This document shows, in pieces, positions 56,073 to 64,000 of a stretch of DNA of 64,000 nt. The notes under the pieces were generated by a model that had not been told where the DNA came from, did no database searches, and was given only the letters and a program-made list of their open reading frames with translations. The stretch is from Brevibacillus choshinensis (lineage in GTDB: Bacteria > Bacillota > Bacilli > Brevibacillales > Brevibacillaceae). Both the position numbers and the translations under genes were made by a program. How positions within the stretch are numbered: position 1 is the first letter of the stretch; each line of letters begins with the position of its first letter. The stretch spans positions 594,120 through 658,119 of the forward strand of contig NZ_LJJB01000013.1 in the NCBI RefSeq assembly GCF_001420695.1, in the 5' to 3' direction.

Positions 56073-56495
56073 ATGCTCACTATTTTTCGTTCGGTACAGG
56101 TCAAGATCATCATGACAGAAGCATCCCGTGCAGTGTTGGTAGAGAAGTATGCAAAGCAGATTCGCCAACATCGCGACGGGTGGGAGCAGTGGCAGTTTCA
56201 AACGAAAAAGATACTCGCTGACGCTAAAAAAAAGTCAGCCGATACATACGCGCTAGCACAAGAGAAGATAGCGCGAGAAGAAAAGCAGCGCAAAGAAAAG
56301 ATCGAGATTCTCCAATTTCAGCTCAAGCAGGCGGAAAATTTGCCGGAGGGCAGCGAAATGGATTATCAGACCGTACAGAGCCCGGTAACGGTACAAATCG
56401 GCGATGTTTGGGATGAAATCATAGCGGGGACGGAAATCCTGATAAAAGATGGTCAGGTGCATGAGATTCGTCAGCGAACATCAGACCAAAGGTAA
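56073..56495 (+). CDS. ylqD: YlqD family protein
   Basis: A 140-residue protein of the YlqD family, function unknown. It has a long charged helical middle (KKILADAKKKSADTYALAQE onward, coiled coil likely) and a C-terminal segment PVTVQIGDVWDEIIAGTEIL typical of the family. Position between khpA and rimM is conserved in Bacillales. The start follows AAGGAGTGG. It overlaps the leader of rimM. Confidence 0.9.
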   Translation: MLTIFRSVQVKIIMTEASRAVLVEKYAKQIRQHRDGWEQWQFQTKKILADAKKKSADTYALAQEKIAREEKQRKEKIEILQFQLKQAENLPEGSEMDYQTVQSPVTVQIGDVWDEIIAGTEILIKDGQVHEIRQRTSDQR

Positions 56496-56517
56496 GAGTT
56501 TAGGAGGAATGGACGGA

Positions 56518-57033
56518 TTGGAAAAGCGTTTCTATGGAGTGGGAAAGCTGGTGAACACCCACGGTTTGCGTGGCGAAGTGCGAATCATACCCAGCACTGA
56601 TTTTCCTGATCAACGTTTTCGAAAAGGGAACGAATTGTTATTGTTTCACCCGACGCTTGCAGAGCCGTTGAAACTGAAAATCGCGACCCGCCGACCGCAT
56701 AAAGGGTTTGAGATTTTGAGCTTCCATGGCTATACGAATATTAATGACATCGAGAAGTACAAGGGCGGCGAGTTGAAAATTCCGGAAGAGTCATTGATGG
56801 AGCTGGAAGAGGACGAATTTTACATCCATCAGCTCATTGGCTGCGAAGTGGTAACAGACGAAGGCGAGGAGCTAGGAAAAATCGTCGACGTTATGCAACC
56901 AGGTGCCAATGATGTTTGGGTAATAAAAGGAAAGCGTGGCGAAATTTTGTTGCCCTACATCGATGATTGCATCAAACAAGTGGATGTCGCGAACAAACGC
57001 GTGGTCTGCCATCTGATGGAAGGCTTGCTGTAG
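56518..57033 (+). CDS. rimM: Ribosome maturation factor RimM
   Basis: Assists 30S head assembly through S19. The 171-residue protein has the N-terminal RimM barrel ([18 protein letters not shown]) and a PRC-barrel ([33 protein letters not shown]). I chose TTG 56518, ten bases after AGGAGG; ATG 56509 lies only one base after that site. Confidence 0.94.
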   Translation: MEKRFYGVGKLVNTHGLRGEVRIIPSTDFPDQRFRKGNELLLFHPTLAEPLKLKIATRRPHKGFEILSFHGYTNINDIEKYKGGELKIPEESLMELEEDEFYIHQLIGCEVVTDEGEELGKIVDVMQPGANDVWVIKGKRGEILLPYIDDCIKQVDVANKRVVCHLMEGLL

Positions 57034-57049
57034 GGAGGATCGAATTCGT

Positions 57050-57796
57050 ATGCGCATTGACATTCTTACTCTTTTTCCAGAGATGTTCGAGGGAGTTTTA
57101 TCCAGCAGTATCTTGGGAAAAGCGAGCGAAAAGAAAATCGTGGATTACCATGTGACCAATTTTCGCGATTTCTCAGAAAGCAAGCACGGTACGGTAGATG
57201 ATACCCCGTACGGTGGCGGCGGAGGAATGGTTCTAAAGCCTGAACCACTGTTTCGGGCGGTAGAATCGATGGCAGGGGACAAAAAGCCCCGTGTGGTGCT
57301 CATGTGCCCTCAGGGAGTGCCTTATCATCAAAAGCTTGCGGAAGAACTCGCCCAGGAAGAGCATCTCGTTTTTATTTGTGGTCATTACGAGGGCTATGAT
57401 GAGCGTATTCGCGAGCACTTGGTAACGGACGAAATCTCTATCGGCGATTATGTACTGACCGGTGGTGAACTCGCAGCGATGGTCGTGATCGACAGCGTCG
57501 TCCGTTTGCAACCAGGCGCATTGGGTAATCAGACTTCAGCTGTAGAAGACTCTTTTTCCACGGGGCTTCTGGAGTACCCACATTACACCAGACCACCTGA
57601 ATTCCGTGGCTGGAAAGTACCTGACGTGCTTCTCTCCGGTCATCATGCGAATATCGTGAAATGGCGCTTGAAAGAGTCACTGAGACGTACGGGTGAACGC
57701 AGACCAGACCTCTTGGACAAACTCGAATTGACAGCGGAAATGAAAAAGCTGCTAGTTGAGCTGGAAAAAGAGAAAAAAATGGAGAACAATCCGTAG
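57050..57796 (+). CDS. trmD: tRNA (guanine37-N1)-methyltransferase TrmD
   Basis: SPOUT-class enzyme making m1G37. The 248-residue protein starts [20 protein letters not shown] with [25 protein letters not shown] (knot) and [16 protein letters not shown], all conserved. The start follows GGGAGG. The tail is Lys/Glu-rich. Confidence 0.98.
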   Translation: MRIDILTLFPEMFEGVLSSSILGKASEKKIVDYHVTNFRDFSESKHGTVDDTPYGGGGGMVLKPEPLFRAVESMAGDKKPRVVLMCPQGVPYHQKLAEELAQEEHLVFICGHYEGYDERIREHLVTDEISIGDYVLTGGELAAMVVIDSVVRLQPGALGNQTSAVEDSFSTGLLEYPHYTRPPEFRGWKVPDVLLSGHHANIVKWRLKESLRRTGERRPDLLDKLELTAEMKKLLVELEKEKKMENNP

Positions 57797-57804
57797 AAAC
57801 TGTC

Positions 57805-57833
57805 TTGTAGTCCTTCGCCCAATGTGGTAATAT
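57805..57833 (+). promoter_or_regulatory. Promoter of rplS
   Basis: TTGTAG, 17 bases, TAATAT, giving a leader of about 115 bases before rplS. Confidence 0.6.
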
Positions 57834-57840
57834 ACTTCTT

Positions 57841-57940
57841 GTGGCAATTTTGCCCGCTGACTAAGGCGGTCCGCTACTCGTATCTCGGGCATATGCGCTG
57901 AGCCATCTATTGGTAGACGAGTAAGAACGTCTGATCGGAA
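57841..57940 (+). ncRNA. Probable L19 ribosomal protein leader
   Basis: The stretch between the promoter and rplS contains CTAAGGCGGTCCGCTACTCG and GGGCATATGCGCTGAG, resembling the structured L19 leader found before rplS in Firmicutes, where the protein is thought to repress its own mRNA. Exact ends are approximate. Confidence 0.55.
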
Positions 57941-57953
57941 GGAGGGAATTCAA

Positions 57954-58301
57954 ATGAACCAAGTAATCCGTGAATTGGAAAAAGAGCAATTGAAACAGGA
58001 CATTCCTGCGTTCCGACCTGGTGACACTGTACGTGTACACGTTAAAGTTATCGAGGGTCAGCGTGAGCGTATTCAGCTCTTCGAAGGCGTATGTATCCGC
58101 CGTCGTGGTACTGGTATCAGCGAAACTTTCACCGCTCGTAAGATTTCTTACGGAGTTGGTGTTGAGCGTACCTTCCCATTGCACACGCCTAAGATCGACA
58201 AGATCGAAATCGTGCGTCATGGTAAAGTACGTCGTGCGAAACTGTACTATCTGCGTGATCGCGTAGGTAAAGCAGCTCGTATTAAAGAAATCCGTCGATA
58301 A
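57954..58301 (+). CDS. rplS: 50S ribosomal protein L19
   Basis: A 115-residue ribosomal protein starting [20 protein letters not shown], with [12 protein letters not shown] and [20 protein letters not shown]. Start follows GGAAGGAGGGAATTCAA. Confidence 0.98.
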   Translation: MNQVIRELEKEQLKQDIPAFRPGDTVRVHVKVIEGQRERIQLFEGVCIRRRGTGISETFTARKISYGVGVERTFPLHTPKIDKIEIVRHGKVRRAKLYYLRDRVGKAARIKEIRR

Positions 58302-58321
58302 GCGTTTGCTAACGCATAAGA

Positions 58322-58355
58322 AAGAGGACTGGTCTGCTAGCCAGGCCTCTTTTTT
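58322..58355 (+). terminator. Terminator after rplS
   Basis: AAGAGG..TGG ... CCA.GCCTCTTTTTT, stem with T run. Confidence 0.8.
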
Positions 58356-58409
58356 CCATTTCGGCAAGAAAAGAATACGATGGACGAGCTAACACGGGAG
58401 GATCGGATC

Positions 58410-58973
58410 ATGAGCGAAGAAGTTACCTCCACCCGCGCCAAGAAAAAAGAGCTATGGGAATGGATCAAGGCGCTGGTTATTGCGATTATCCTAGCGTTTC
58501 TCATCCGGACCTTCCTATTCGCCCCCTTTATCGTAGAGGGCGAGTCCATGGAAACCACCTTACATAACAACGAAAAACTGGTTGTAAACAAAGCCGTTTA
58601 TTATATGGGAGATCCGAAGCCAGGAGATATCATTGTGTTCCACGCAGAAAAGACACGCGATTATATCAAGCGGGTCATAGCCGTTGCGGGAGACACTGTG
58701 GAGGTCAAGAACGATCAGCTTCTGGTGAACGGTAAGCTAGTAGAAGAGCCTTATCTTGCACAACATAAAGAAGAGGCGAAAAGACAGGGAGAGCCCTTTT
58801 TCACAAATGACTTTCCTCCTGTAAAAATACCTGCGGACCACATTTTCGTCATGGGGGACAATCGTCTGAACAGCCATGATAGCCGAGCAATCGGACCCGT
58901 CGCAATTAGTACGGTCGTCGGAAGGGCAGAATTCACATTTTGGCCGATGACGGACATCCGCATGACGAGGTAG
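58410..58973 (+). CDS. sipT: Signal peptidase I, second copy
   Basis: A 187-residue type I signal peptidase. The N-terminal membrane helix (about 20-42) is followed by VEGESMETTLHNN (catalytic Ser), DYIKRVIAVAGDTVE (catalytic Lys) and FVMGDNRLNSHDSR. It is a paralogue of the gene at 3630-4190 (about the same length and motif order). In many Bacillales a sip gene sits between rplS and rbgA, as here. ATG 58410 follows GGGAGGA. Confidence 0.93.
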   Translation: MSEEVTSTRAKKKELWEWIKALVIAIILAFLIRTFLFAPFIVEGESMETTLHNNEKLVVNKAVYYMGDPKPGDIIVFHAEKTRDYIKRVIAVAGDTVEVKNDQLLVNGKLVEEPYLAQHKEEAKRQGEPFFTNDFPPVKIPADHIFVMGDNRLNSHDSRAIGPVAISTVVGRAEFTFWPMTDIRMTR

Positions 58974-59019
58974 ATGGTAAGGGAATACGCAAGAACAGCT
59001 TCAAGGTAGGTGAGACAGC

Positions 59020-59913
59020 ATGACAATCCAATGGTTTCCGGGCCACATGGCAAAGGCGCGCCGTCAAGTGACGGAGAAGCTCAAACTGATTGATGTGGTT
59101 ATCGAATTACTGGATGCAAGACTTCCTCTATCCAGTAGAAACCCGATGATTGACGAGATTGTCAGTGAGAAGCCAAGGCTGATATTATTAAACAAAGCAG
59201 ATCTGGCAGATGAAAAAGTAACGGATCAATGGATTAACTATTTCCGTGGGCTAGGAATTCGCACACTGCCGATTGATGCCTTGAGCGGTAAAGGGGTCAA
59301 CAAGCTGCCCGAGCTATGTAAAGAGCTAGCTGGCGATATGCTGGCGAAGCGTACAGAGCGAGGCATGCAGGGACGTGCCATCCGCATTATGATTCTGGGG
59401 ATCCCAAACGTAGGGAAGTCCTCTTTGATCAATCGCCTGTCCAAACGTGCAGTCGCGCAAACGGGAGATCGTCCCGCAGTGACAAAAGCACAGCAATGGG
59501 TGAAGATGGGGGATACCCTCGAACTTTTGGATACGCCAGGGATTTTGTGGCCTAAATTTGAAGATCAAATGGTCGGTCTGAGACTCGCAGCTAGTGGGGC
59601 GATCAAGGACGAGCTGATTGACTTTACGGAAGTAGCTCTGTTTGCCATCAGCTACATGATGCACTACTATCCAGAGCAGCTACTGGAGCGATTCAAGCTA
59701 AAAGAAATGCCAGAGGATCGGGTAACCATGCTCGAGGAGATCGGAAAGAAACGCGGCTGTCTCGTATCAGGTGGAAACATCGACTACGACAAGGCGGCGG
59801 AACTCTTCTTACGGGAGCTGCGTTCTGGTAAGCTGGGGCAGGTATCAGTGGAGCGTCCGATTGACTGGGAAATGGATGAGCCCATTGGCAAGCCAATCTC
59901 GTTATATGAGTAA
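59020..59913 (+). CDS. rbgA: Ribosome biogenesis GTPase RbgA (YlqF)
   Basis: Late 50S assembly factor. The 297-residue protein has circularly permuted G motifs: LLNKADLAD (G4) comes before GIPNVGKSSLINRL (G1) and LLDTPGILWPKF (G3). N-terminal MTIQWFPGHMAKARRQV is the YlqF signature. The start follows AAGGTAGGTGAGACAGC. Confidence 0.97.
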   Translation: MTIQWFPGHMAKARRQVTEKLKLIDVVIELLDARLPLSSRNPMIDEIVSEKPRLILLNKADLADEKVTDQWINYFRGLGIRTLPIDALSGKGVNKLPELCKELAGDMLAKRTERGMQGRAIRIMILGIPNVGKSSLINRLSKRAVAQTGDRPAVTKAQQWVKMGDTLELLDTPGILWPKFEDQMVGLRLAASGAIKDELIDFTEVALFAISYMMHYYPEQLLERFKLKEMPEDRVTMLEEIGKKRGCLVSGGNIDYDKAAELFLRELRSGKLGQVSVERPIDWEMDEPIGKPISLYE

Positions 59914-59927
59914 TTAGAGCGCTAGAA

Positions 59928-59963
59928 AAACCTGTCTATCAATCGTGGTAGGCGGTTTTTTTT
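59928..59963 (+). terminator. Terminator after rbgA
   Basis: AACCTGTCTA ... TGGTAGGCGGTT with a run of eight T. Confidence 0.75.
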
Positions 59964-60005
59964 ACGCGTAGAAAAGTTTTTACGTACATAAGGAGAAATG
60001 GATCA

Positions 60006-60782
60006 ATGAATATTGGAGAAATGTCGATAAAGGAAATAAAGGCATGGATCGAAAAATTGGACGAACTACCTAAAGATTTCTTACAATTGTTAAAAGCAGA
60101 TAACCGGGCTGGTGTTCAGGAAATTGCACGCCAGCAAGAAGCAGCGATCGCGCGTCAAGAAAAGCTCGCTTTGCAATGGAACGAAATGACGCAATACGAA
60201 CGACAACTACGCGACAAAGGGCATGTCCATCTGTTTGGTGTGGACGAGGTTGGGCGTGGTCCGTTGGCTGGCCCAGTAGTGGCTGCTGCTGTGTGCTTAT
60301 CTGCAGACTTCTACTTGCCAGGCTTAAATGACTCCAAGAAAGTACCCGTTGCGAGCCGGGAGGCATACTACGAAATTATCATGCGAGATGCAATAGCTGT
60401 GGGCATTGGAATCGTGGATGCGGCACGGATTGACTCGATTAATATCTTGAATGCAACAAAAGAAGCCATGGGAAAAGCGATCAACAGTGCTTCTGTAGCT
60501 CCTGATGCCTGTCTGATTGACGCAGTACAGCTAACCGGACTCACTTGTGAACAAGTACCCATCATCGGTGGGGACGGAAAAAGTGTATCGATCGCTGCCG
60601 CTTCCATTGTCGCAAAAGTGACACGCGACCGAATGATGGCGGATTTCGCAAAAGATTATCCACAATACGGATTCGATAAACATGCAGGCTATGGAACAGC
60701 AGAGCATTTGGCTGCCATTGGACGTTATGGACCGACGCCGATCCATCGGATGTCGTTTACCGGCGTTAAAGAGCAAGCGTAA
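60006..60782 (+). CDS. rnhB: Ribonuclease HII
   Basis: Removes RNA from RNA-DNA hybrids and misinserted ribonucleotides. The 258-residue protein has the active site FGVDEVGRGPLAGPVVAA (first Asp and Glu) and further acidic residues in CLIDAVQL and GDGKSVSIAAASIVAKV. The N-terminal 70 residues form the usual Firmicute extension. Start follows AAGGAG. Confidence 0.97.
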   Translation: MNIGEMSIKEIKAWIEKLDELPKDFLQLLKADNRAGVQEIARQQEAAIARQEKLALQWNEMTQYERQLRDKGHVHLFGVDEVGRGPLAGPVVAAAVCLSADFYLPGLNDSKKVPVASREAYYEIIMRDAIAVGIGIVDAARIDSINILNATKEAMGKAINSASVAPDACLIDAVQLTGLTCEQVPIIGGDGKSVSIAAASIVAKVTRDRMMADFAKDYPQYGFDKHAGYGTAEHLAAIGRYGPTPIHRMSFTGVKEQA

Positions 60783-60824
60783 TCTCTTCACTGTTTTCTG
60801 GTCTAGCGGGAGGTGTGAGGTACC

Positions 60825-62747
60825 ATGTTTTCCCCTTCACAGTTCATTCAATCAATGGTGCAACGCGCACCTGTATCTTCACCCAAACCAGTAGAGCTGA
60901 CACCAGGGCAAGTGTTCAAAGGAACTGTGATCAAGCAATACCCGGACAATATGGCTCTCGTTCAAATTGGTGGGATGCAAGTACAGGCCAAACTGGAAGC
61001 AAAGCTAGAACAGGGACAAAAAGCATGGCTCCAGGTACAGCCATCTGCTGAAGTCGTTACGTTAAAGGTACTGGACACACCGGTGGAGGGACCAGGCAAA
61101 GAGGCTTCGATGGAAGGGCTAATCCGTTCGTTGGGCCTCCCTGAAACGAAAGAAAGCAGGGTGATCGTCGCTGCTTTGATGAATGCCAATTTACCTGTCA
61201 CGAAAGAAACAGTCCAAGCTTTCACGGCGGTCGCCACTCGTCTCGGCACGGATGACGCAACAGTGGAGGCATTCATGATGGCGGTAAAAAGGAACTTGCC
61301 GCTTACCCCTGATACGGTCGCAGGCTTGAAAGCATTCTTGGCTGAAAAGCCGATCAGTCAGGTGATTCAGAACTTTTTGCAGCAAGCTTCGCAATTCCTG
61401 GACAAAGAAACAGAGGGGTCTCTTCCATCGCCAATGAATGGAAAGGAAGGACGTTCTGGACAAGCAGATGGAGTGATTCGACAGCTGGTAATGAACCTGA
61501 GAGAGAAGGTCCAGGCGCTACCTGTGGCCATCACAAATCCGGGAGAATCAGATCAACCAGTTGGGGCAACTCAAAGTCAGGTAAATCGTACCCCTGTCGA
61601 GGGACAAGCTTCTCAGGTTCTATCCCAGACGGCTAGTAGTGCAAGTGCAAGTGCTTCCACCGTGAAGCCTTCAGCCCAGCTAAATCCAACTCAACAGGCG
61701 ATGGCCGCTAAATCCTCCTCTCAAACAGCAAATGCTACAATTACAGACATGCCCGATGACCTTTCATCAAATCAATTTACTCGTCTGGGGCAGAGAGATA
61801 GTCAATTCCAGCCGGAATCAAACACTACGAATGGAAGAACCCTCGCAAACAGCGTGAATGCGCCTGCGTTAGGTACCCATAGCCAAGCACAAAGTGGTAT
61901 CTCGCAAGGGGGCGCAGCACAGTCTGCGGGGGGCGTCCAGCCTGCTGTTCTCAATAACAATGGTCAACAACAACTGCAAACTGCGCAAAGCAAGCCAGTA
62001 GAGAAAGTCAGCGCTCAACCAGTGGATGGCGCTAATCAGAGAACTACGATGGCTGTGCAGTCGGCAAACGGAGCTACTGCAAGCGCAGCTTCTGGTACAC
62101 ATCCAATTCAAGAGTTGTTCCGGCAGATGGGGATTGCTCATGAGCGTGATTTAATGGGCCATACGTTGGCGGGAGCTACGGCAGATGTAGGCGCACATAG
62201 ACAGATGGAGTCAGTAAAGTCCATGCTCTTGCAGCTCACCCAGGCGCAAGCGCACACGGTACCTGCGGCATTACGCGAAGCCGCAGATCAGCTGTTACAA
62301 CAGGTAACTGGACAGCAATTAATGATGCTCCAACCGACCAGCCAAGCCCTTTCTCAAATCGTCATGCAAATTCCTATCCGCTCAGCGCAAGGGGAGGAGA
62401 CTGCTTACGTTCAGATCGAATCCAAGAAAAAAGGCGGCGGGCAGGTGGATGCCGAGAACTGCCGTTTGTTTTTCCATCTCGAACTGCAGTCGATGGGGAC
62501 GACCATGATTGATGTGAGCATTGTGAATCGAATCGTCAATCTGCAAATATTCAACGATTTACCTTGGGTAGATTCTTTTGTTCAGGGGATGAAGAGCGGC
62601 TTTGCAGAGCAATTGCAGGAAGTCGGATATTCGCTTTCTTCCGTCCGCGTGCAGTCCATTCCAGAACAAAGGACCAAGTCTTCCATAACGAATGGAGCCA
62701 AGGGCGCAATCATGTCGGATTACAAAGGAGTGGATCTTCGCGTATGA
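60825..62747 (+). CDS. ylqG: YlqG-like protein with FliK-type C-terminal domain
   Basis: A 640-residue protein in the ylqG position. The N-terminal about 95 residues form a conserved-looking small barrel (GQVFKGTVIKQYPDNMALVQ, LEQGQKAWLQVQPS). The middle (about 215-440) is low-complexity Gln/Ser/Ala/Asn. The C-terminal about 130 residues (TSQALSQIVMQIPIRSAQGE, FHLELQSMGTTMIDVSIVNR, VQGMKSGFAEQLQEVGYSLS) resemble the hook-length control FliK C-terminal domain. The gene overlaps ylqH, itself FlhB-like, so the pair mimics the FliK-FlhB partners of flagellar export. Function unproven. Confidence 0.75.
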   Translation: MFSPSQFIQSMVQRAPVSSPKPVELTPGQVFKGTVIKQYPDNMALVQIGGMQVQAKLEAKLEQGQKAWLQVQPSAEVVTLKVLDTPVEGPGKEASMEGLIRSLGLPETKESRVIVAALMNANLPVTKETVQAFTAVATRLGTDDATVEAFMMAVKRNLPLTPDTVAGLKAFLAEKPISQVIQNFLQQASQFLDKETEGSLPSPMNGKEGRSGQADGVIRQLVMNLREKVQALPVAITNPGESDQPVGATQSQVNRTPVEGQASQVLSQTASSASASASTVKPSAQLNPTQQAMAAKSSSQTANATITDMPDDLSSNQFTRLGQRDSQFQPESNTTNGRTLANSVNAPALGTHSQAQSGISQGGAAQSAGGVQPAVLNNNGQQQLQTAQSKPVEKVSAQPVDGANQRTTMAVQSANGATASAASGTHPIQELFRQMGIAHERDLMGHTLAGATADVGAHRQMESVKSMLLQLTQAQAHTVPAALREAADQLLQQVTGQQLMMLQPTSQALSQIVMQIPIRSAQGEETAYVQIESKKKGGGQVDAENCRLFFHLELQSMGTTMIDVSIVNRIVNLQIFNDLPWVDSFVQGMKSGFAEQLQEVGYSLSSVRVQSIPEQRTKSSITNGAKGAIMSDYKGVDLRV

Positions 62748-63037
62748 GCCAGTCATCCCCTTCCGACAACAAGCGAAAACAGGCAGTTGCCCTCAAGTAT
62801 CAGGCGGGTACGATGGAAGCGCCAAAAGTGGTGGCTAAAGGGAAGGGTTACGTCGCTGAAAATATGCTAAAGACGGCAAAAGAGCACCAGATCCCGGTTC
62901 AGGAGGACCCCTCACTCGTGGAGGTGTTGGGAAAGCTTGATTTAAATCAACAAATTCCACCGGAGTTGTATCAAGTCGTGGCTGAAATTCTCGCTTTCGT
63001 TTATCGGTTGGACAAAGGGGGAGCAGGTAACGGATGA
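62744..63037 (+). CDS. ylqH: YlqH, FlhB cytoplasmic-domain-like protein
   Basis: A 97-residue soluble protein matching the C-terminal cytoplasmic half of the flagellar export protein FlhB (AVALKYQAGTMEAPKVVAKG, AENMLKTAKEHQIPVQEDPS, IPPELYQVVAEILAFVYRL). The NPTH autocleavage site and all membrane segments of FlhB are absent, as in Bacillus YlqH. ATG 62744 overlaps the ylqG stop (ATGA). Role unknown, perhaps linked to ylqG. Confidence 0.88.
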   Translation: MSQSSPSDNKRKQAVALKYQAGTMEAPKVVAKGKGYVAENMLKTAKEHQIPVQEDPSLVEVLGKLDLNQQIPPELYQVVAEILAFVYRLDKGGAGNG

Positions 63038-63405
63038 GTGCAAGGCGGCGAGCATTGGGACAAAAGGGAGAAGAGATGGCAGAGACCTTCTTAAATCAAA
63101 ATGGGTACGAAATCCTCGGGCGCAATATTCGTACAAGGCGCGGAGAAATCGATCTGATTGCTCGAGATGGGGACACCCTTGTCTTTGTTGAGGTTCGTAC
63201 CAGAACGAGTCAAGCCTATGGCTCAGCCGCAGAATCTGTTACATGGAGAAAGAGGCAGAAGCTTCGGGAACTTGCCATGGACTACCTGCAGAACTCTTTG
63301 ACTTTCATTCCCGCTTTTCGTTTTGATGTTGTCGCGATACATTGTCCCGCGAGAAGTGAAGCTCGGGAGGAAATAACGATCGAGCATTTCAAGCATGCGT
63401 TTTAA
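63034..63405 (+). CDS. yraN: YraN/UPF0102 family putative nuclease
   Basis: A 123-residue protein of the restriction-endonuclease-like fold. The core motif RRGEIDLIARDGDTLVFVEV gives E-I-D...E-V-R catalytic-type residues, preceded by GQKGEEMAETFL. Biochemical function is not established. It overlaps ylqH by four bases and ends the operon. Confidence 0.93.
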   Translation: MSARRRALGQKGEEMAETFLNQNGYEILGRNIRTRRGEIDLIARDGDTLVFVEVRTRTSQAYGSAAESVTWRKRQKLRELAMDYLQNSLTFIPAFRFDVVAIHCPARSEAREEITIEHFKHAF

Positions 63406-63519
63406 AAAACGGGCTCGTGAAACCCTAGTGAATGGGGATATGACTACATCAAGCGCCTTGTTGTCAGCGTACTATGTACTGTACTCGACGCGATGAAACT
63501 CCTCCAAGCATCAACATGA

Positions 63520-63555
63520 GCTTTCCGGCGCTACTGCTGGAAAGCATTTTTTTTT
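63520..63555 (+). terminator. Terminator at the end of the housekeeping operon
   Basis: GCTTTCC, twelve-base loop, GGAAAGC and a run of nine T. It lies 115 bases beyond yraN. Confidence 0.85.
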
Positions 63556-63589
63556 GCATATAAAAACCCCGCACGGCTGGTCATAACCC

Positions 63590-64000
63590 TGTCAAGTAGA
63601 CTGTCTAAAAACCCATAGTTACGCGGCGATCGCTTTCCGATACTCAATCGGGGAACGGTCGCCAAGTTTTTTCTGAAAACGATTCTGATTATAGAAGGCA
63701 ATGTATTTTTCAACAGCTTGATTTAATTCCACATGTGTTTTTGGCGAGCATCGATACATCATTTCTGTCTTTAGATGTGAAAAGAATGATTCGATACAGG
63801 CATTATCTAGGCAATTTCCCCGTCTCGAATGACTTCCTAGTACTCCGTACTCATCCAAACGTTTATTGTAGTGTCTGGAAGTGTATTGAAAACCTTGGTC
63901 CGAGTGTAGGATGGAACCGTTCATTTCTCTTCCCTTACAAAGACTATCTACTGTGCTCATCACAAGTGACAAATCGTTTTGGGAAGAGACCTGCCAAGCA
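63590..64000 (-). mobile_element. IS3-family insertion sequence (cut by the right edge)
   Basis: The element probably ends at TGTCAAGTAGACTGTCTAAA (from 63590), a TG-starting terminal inverted repeat as in IS3/IS150 elements, followed by the transposase gene on the minus strand. The other end and any target duplication lie outside the window. Confidence 0.75.
63619..64000 (-). CDS. IS3-family transposase OrfB, C-terminal part
   Basis: DDE-type integrase-core transposase of the IS150 group. Visible are the second catalytic Asp in HSDQGFQYTS and the Glu in RGNCLDNACIESFFSHLKTE (quoted as the region around 63800), with the usual C-terminal FYNQNRFQKKLGDRSP. The frame is open to the right edge (preceding residues A-W-Q-V-S-S-Q-N-D), so at least the first two thirds lie outside. 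No frameshift is seen in this part. Confidence 0.93.
   Translation of the reverse strand, partial: AWQVSSQNDLSLVMSTVDSLCKGREMNGSILHSDQGFQYTSRHYNKRLDEYGVLGSHSRRGNCLDNACIESFFSHLKTEMMYRCSPKTHVELNQAVEKYIAFYNQNRFQKKLGDRSPIEYRKAIAA

Noticed and set aside
63438-63494. An 18-codon frame after yraN preceded by GGGGAT.
   Set aside because: Too short, weak ribosome-binding site and no link to neighbours; likely chance.

Overview
The window looks like chromosomal DNA of a spore-forming Firmicute of the Brevibacillus/Paenibacillus type. It has spore germination genes, ylbJ and NHEJ genes, strong Shine-Dalgarno sequences, and a housekeeping order close to Bacillus: rsmD-coaD-ylbJ-ylbK-ylbL-ylbN-rpmF, then fapR-plsX-fab-acpP-fabF-rnc-smc-ftsY-ylxM-ffh-rpsP-khpA-ylqD-rimM-trmD-rplS-sip-rbgA-rnhB-ylqG-ylqH-yraN. 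The genus is my inference from gene content and style, not from a search.

Left part (1-14.7 kb): a gamma-glutamyltransferase cut by the left edge, an NAD-dependent epimerase, a VanY-type carboxypeptidase lipoprotein, signal peptidase I divergent from a MarR regulator with two operator-like repeats, a secreted protein made of about 25-residue GWV..PVEDQ repeats, a small YozQ-like protein, an M29 aminopeptidase, a type III polyketide synthase with its methyltransferase, an MFS exporter, a GGDEF diguanylate cyclase, a phosphate (Pit) transport pair, and lgt.

Middle (14.7-35 kb): a spore DNA-repair and germination block. A LigD-type polymerase gene is divergent from a five-gene operon gerA-gerC-small 2-TM protein-gerB-ATP-dependent DNA ligase. 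The operon starts at a near-perfect forespore sigma-G promoter, so the ligase appears to be transcribed as a germination gene. Ku lies about 13 kb further on. Between them is a likely c-di-GMP-controlled exopolysaccharide operon: a NodB deacetylase lipoprotein, a UDP-HexNAc dehydrogenase, a PilZ-fused hyaluronan-synthase-like glycosyltransferase, a membrane-anchored NodB-like protein and a GH18-like lipoprotein. A decayed paralogue of its first gene precedes it. thiC follows with a TPP riboswitch and leader terminator, then a Mn-type CDF exporter.

Right part (35.3-63.4 kb): the conserved housekeeping block for phospholipid and fatty acid synthesis under FapR, chromosome segregation, the SRP pathway, ribosome maturation and tRNA modification. 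The window ends in an IS3-family insertion sequence just beyond yraN.

Several genes shorter than 60 codons were found by reading the gaps: a 56-aa putative zinc-ribbon protein after thiC, a 47-aa hydrophilic protein upstream of ku, and a possible 19-aa basic peptide before rsmD. Two gene remnants were also found: a deacetylase pseudogene and the tail of a short-chain dehydrogenase.
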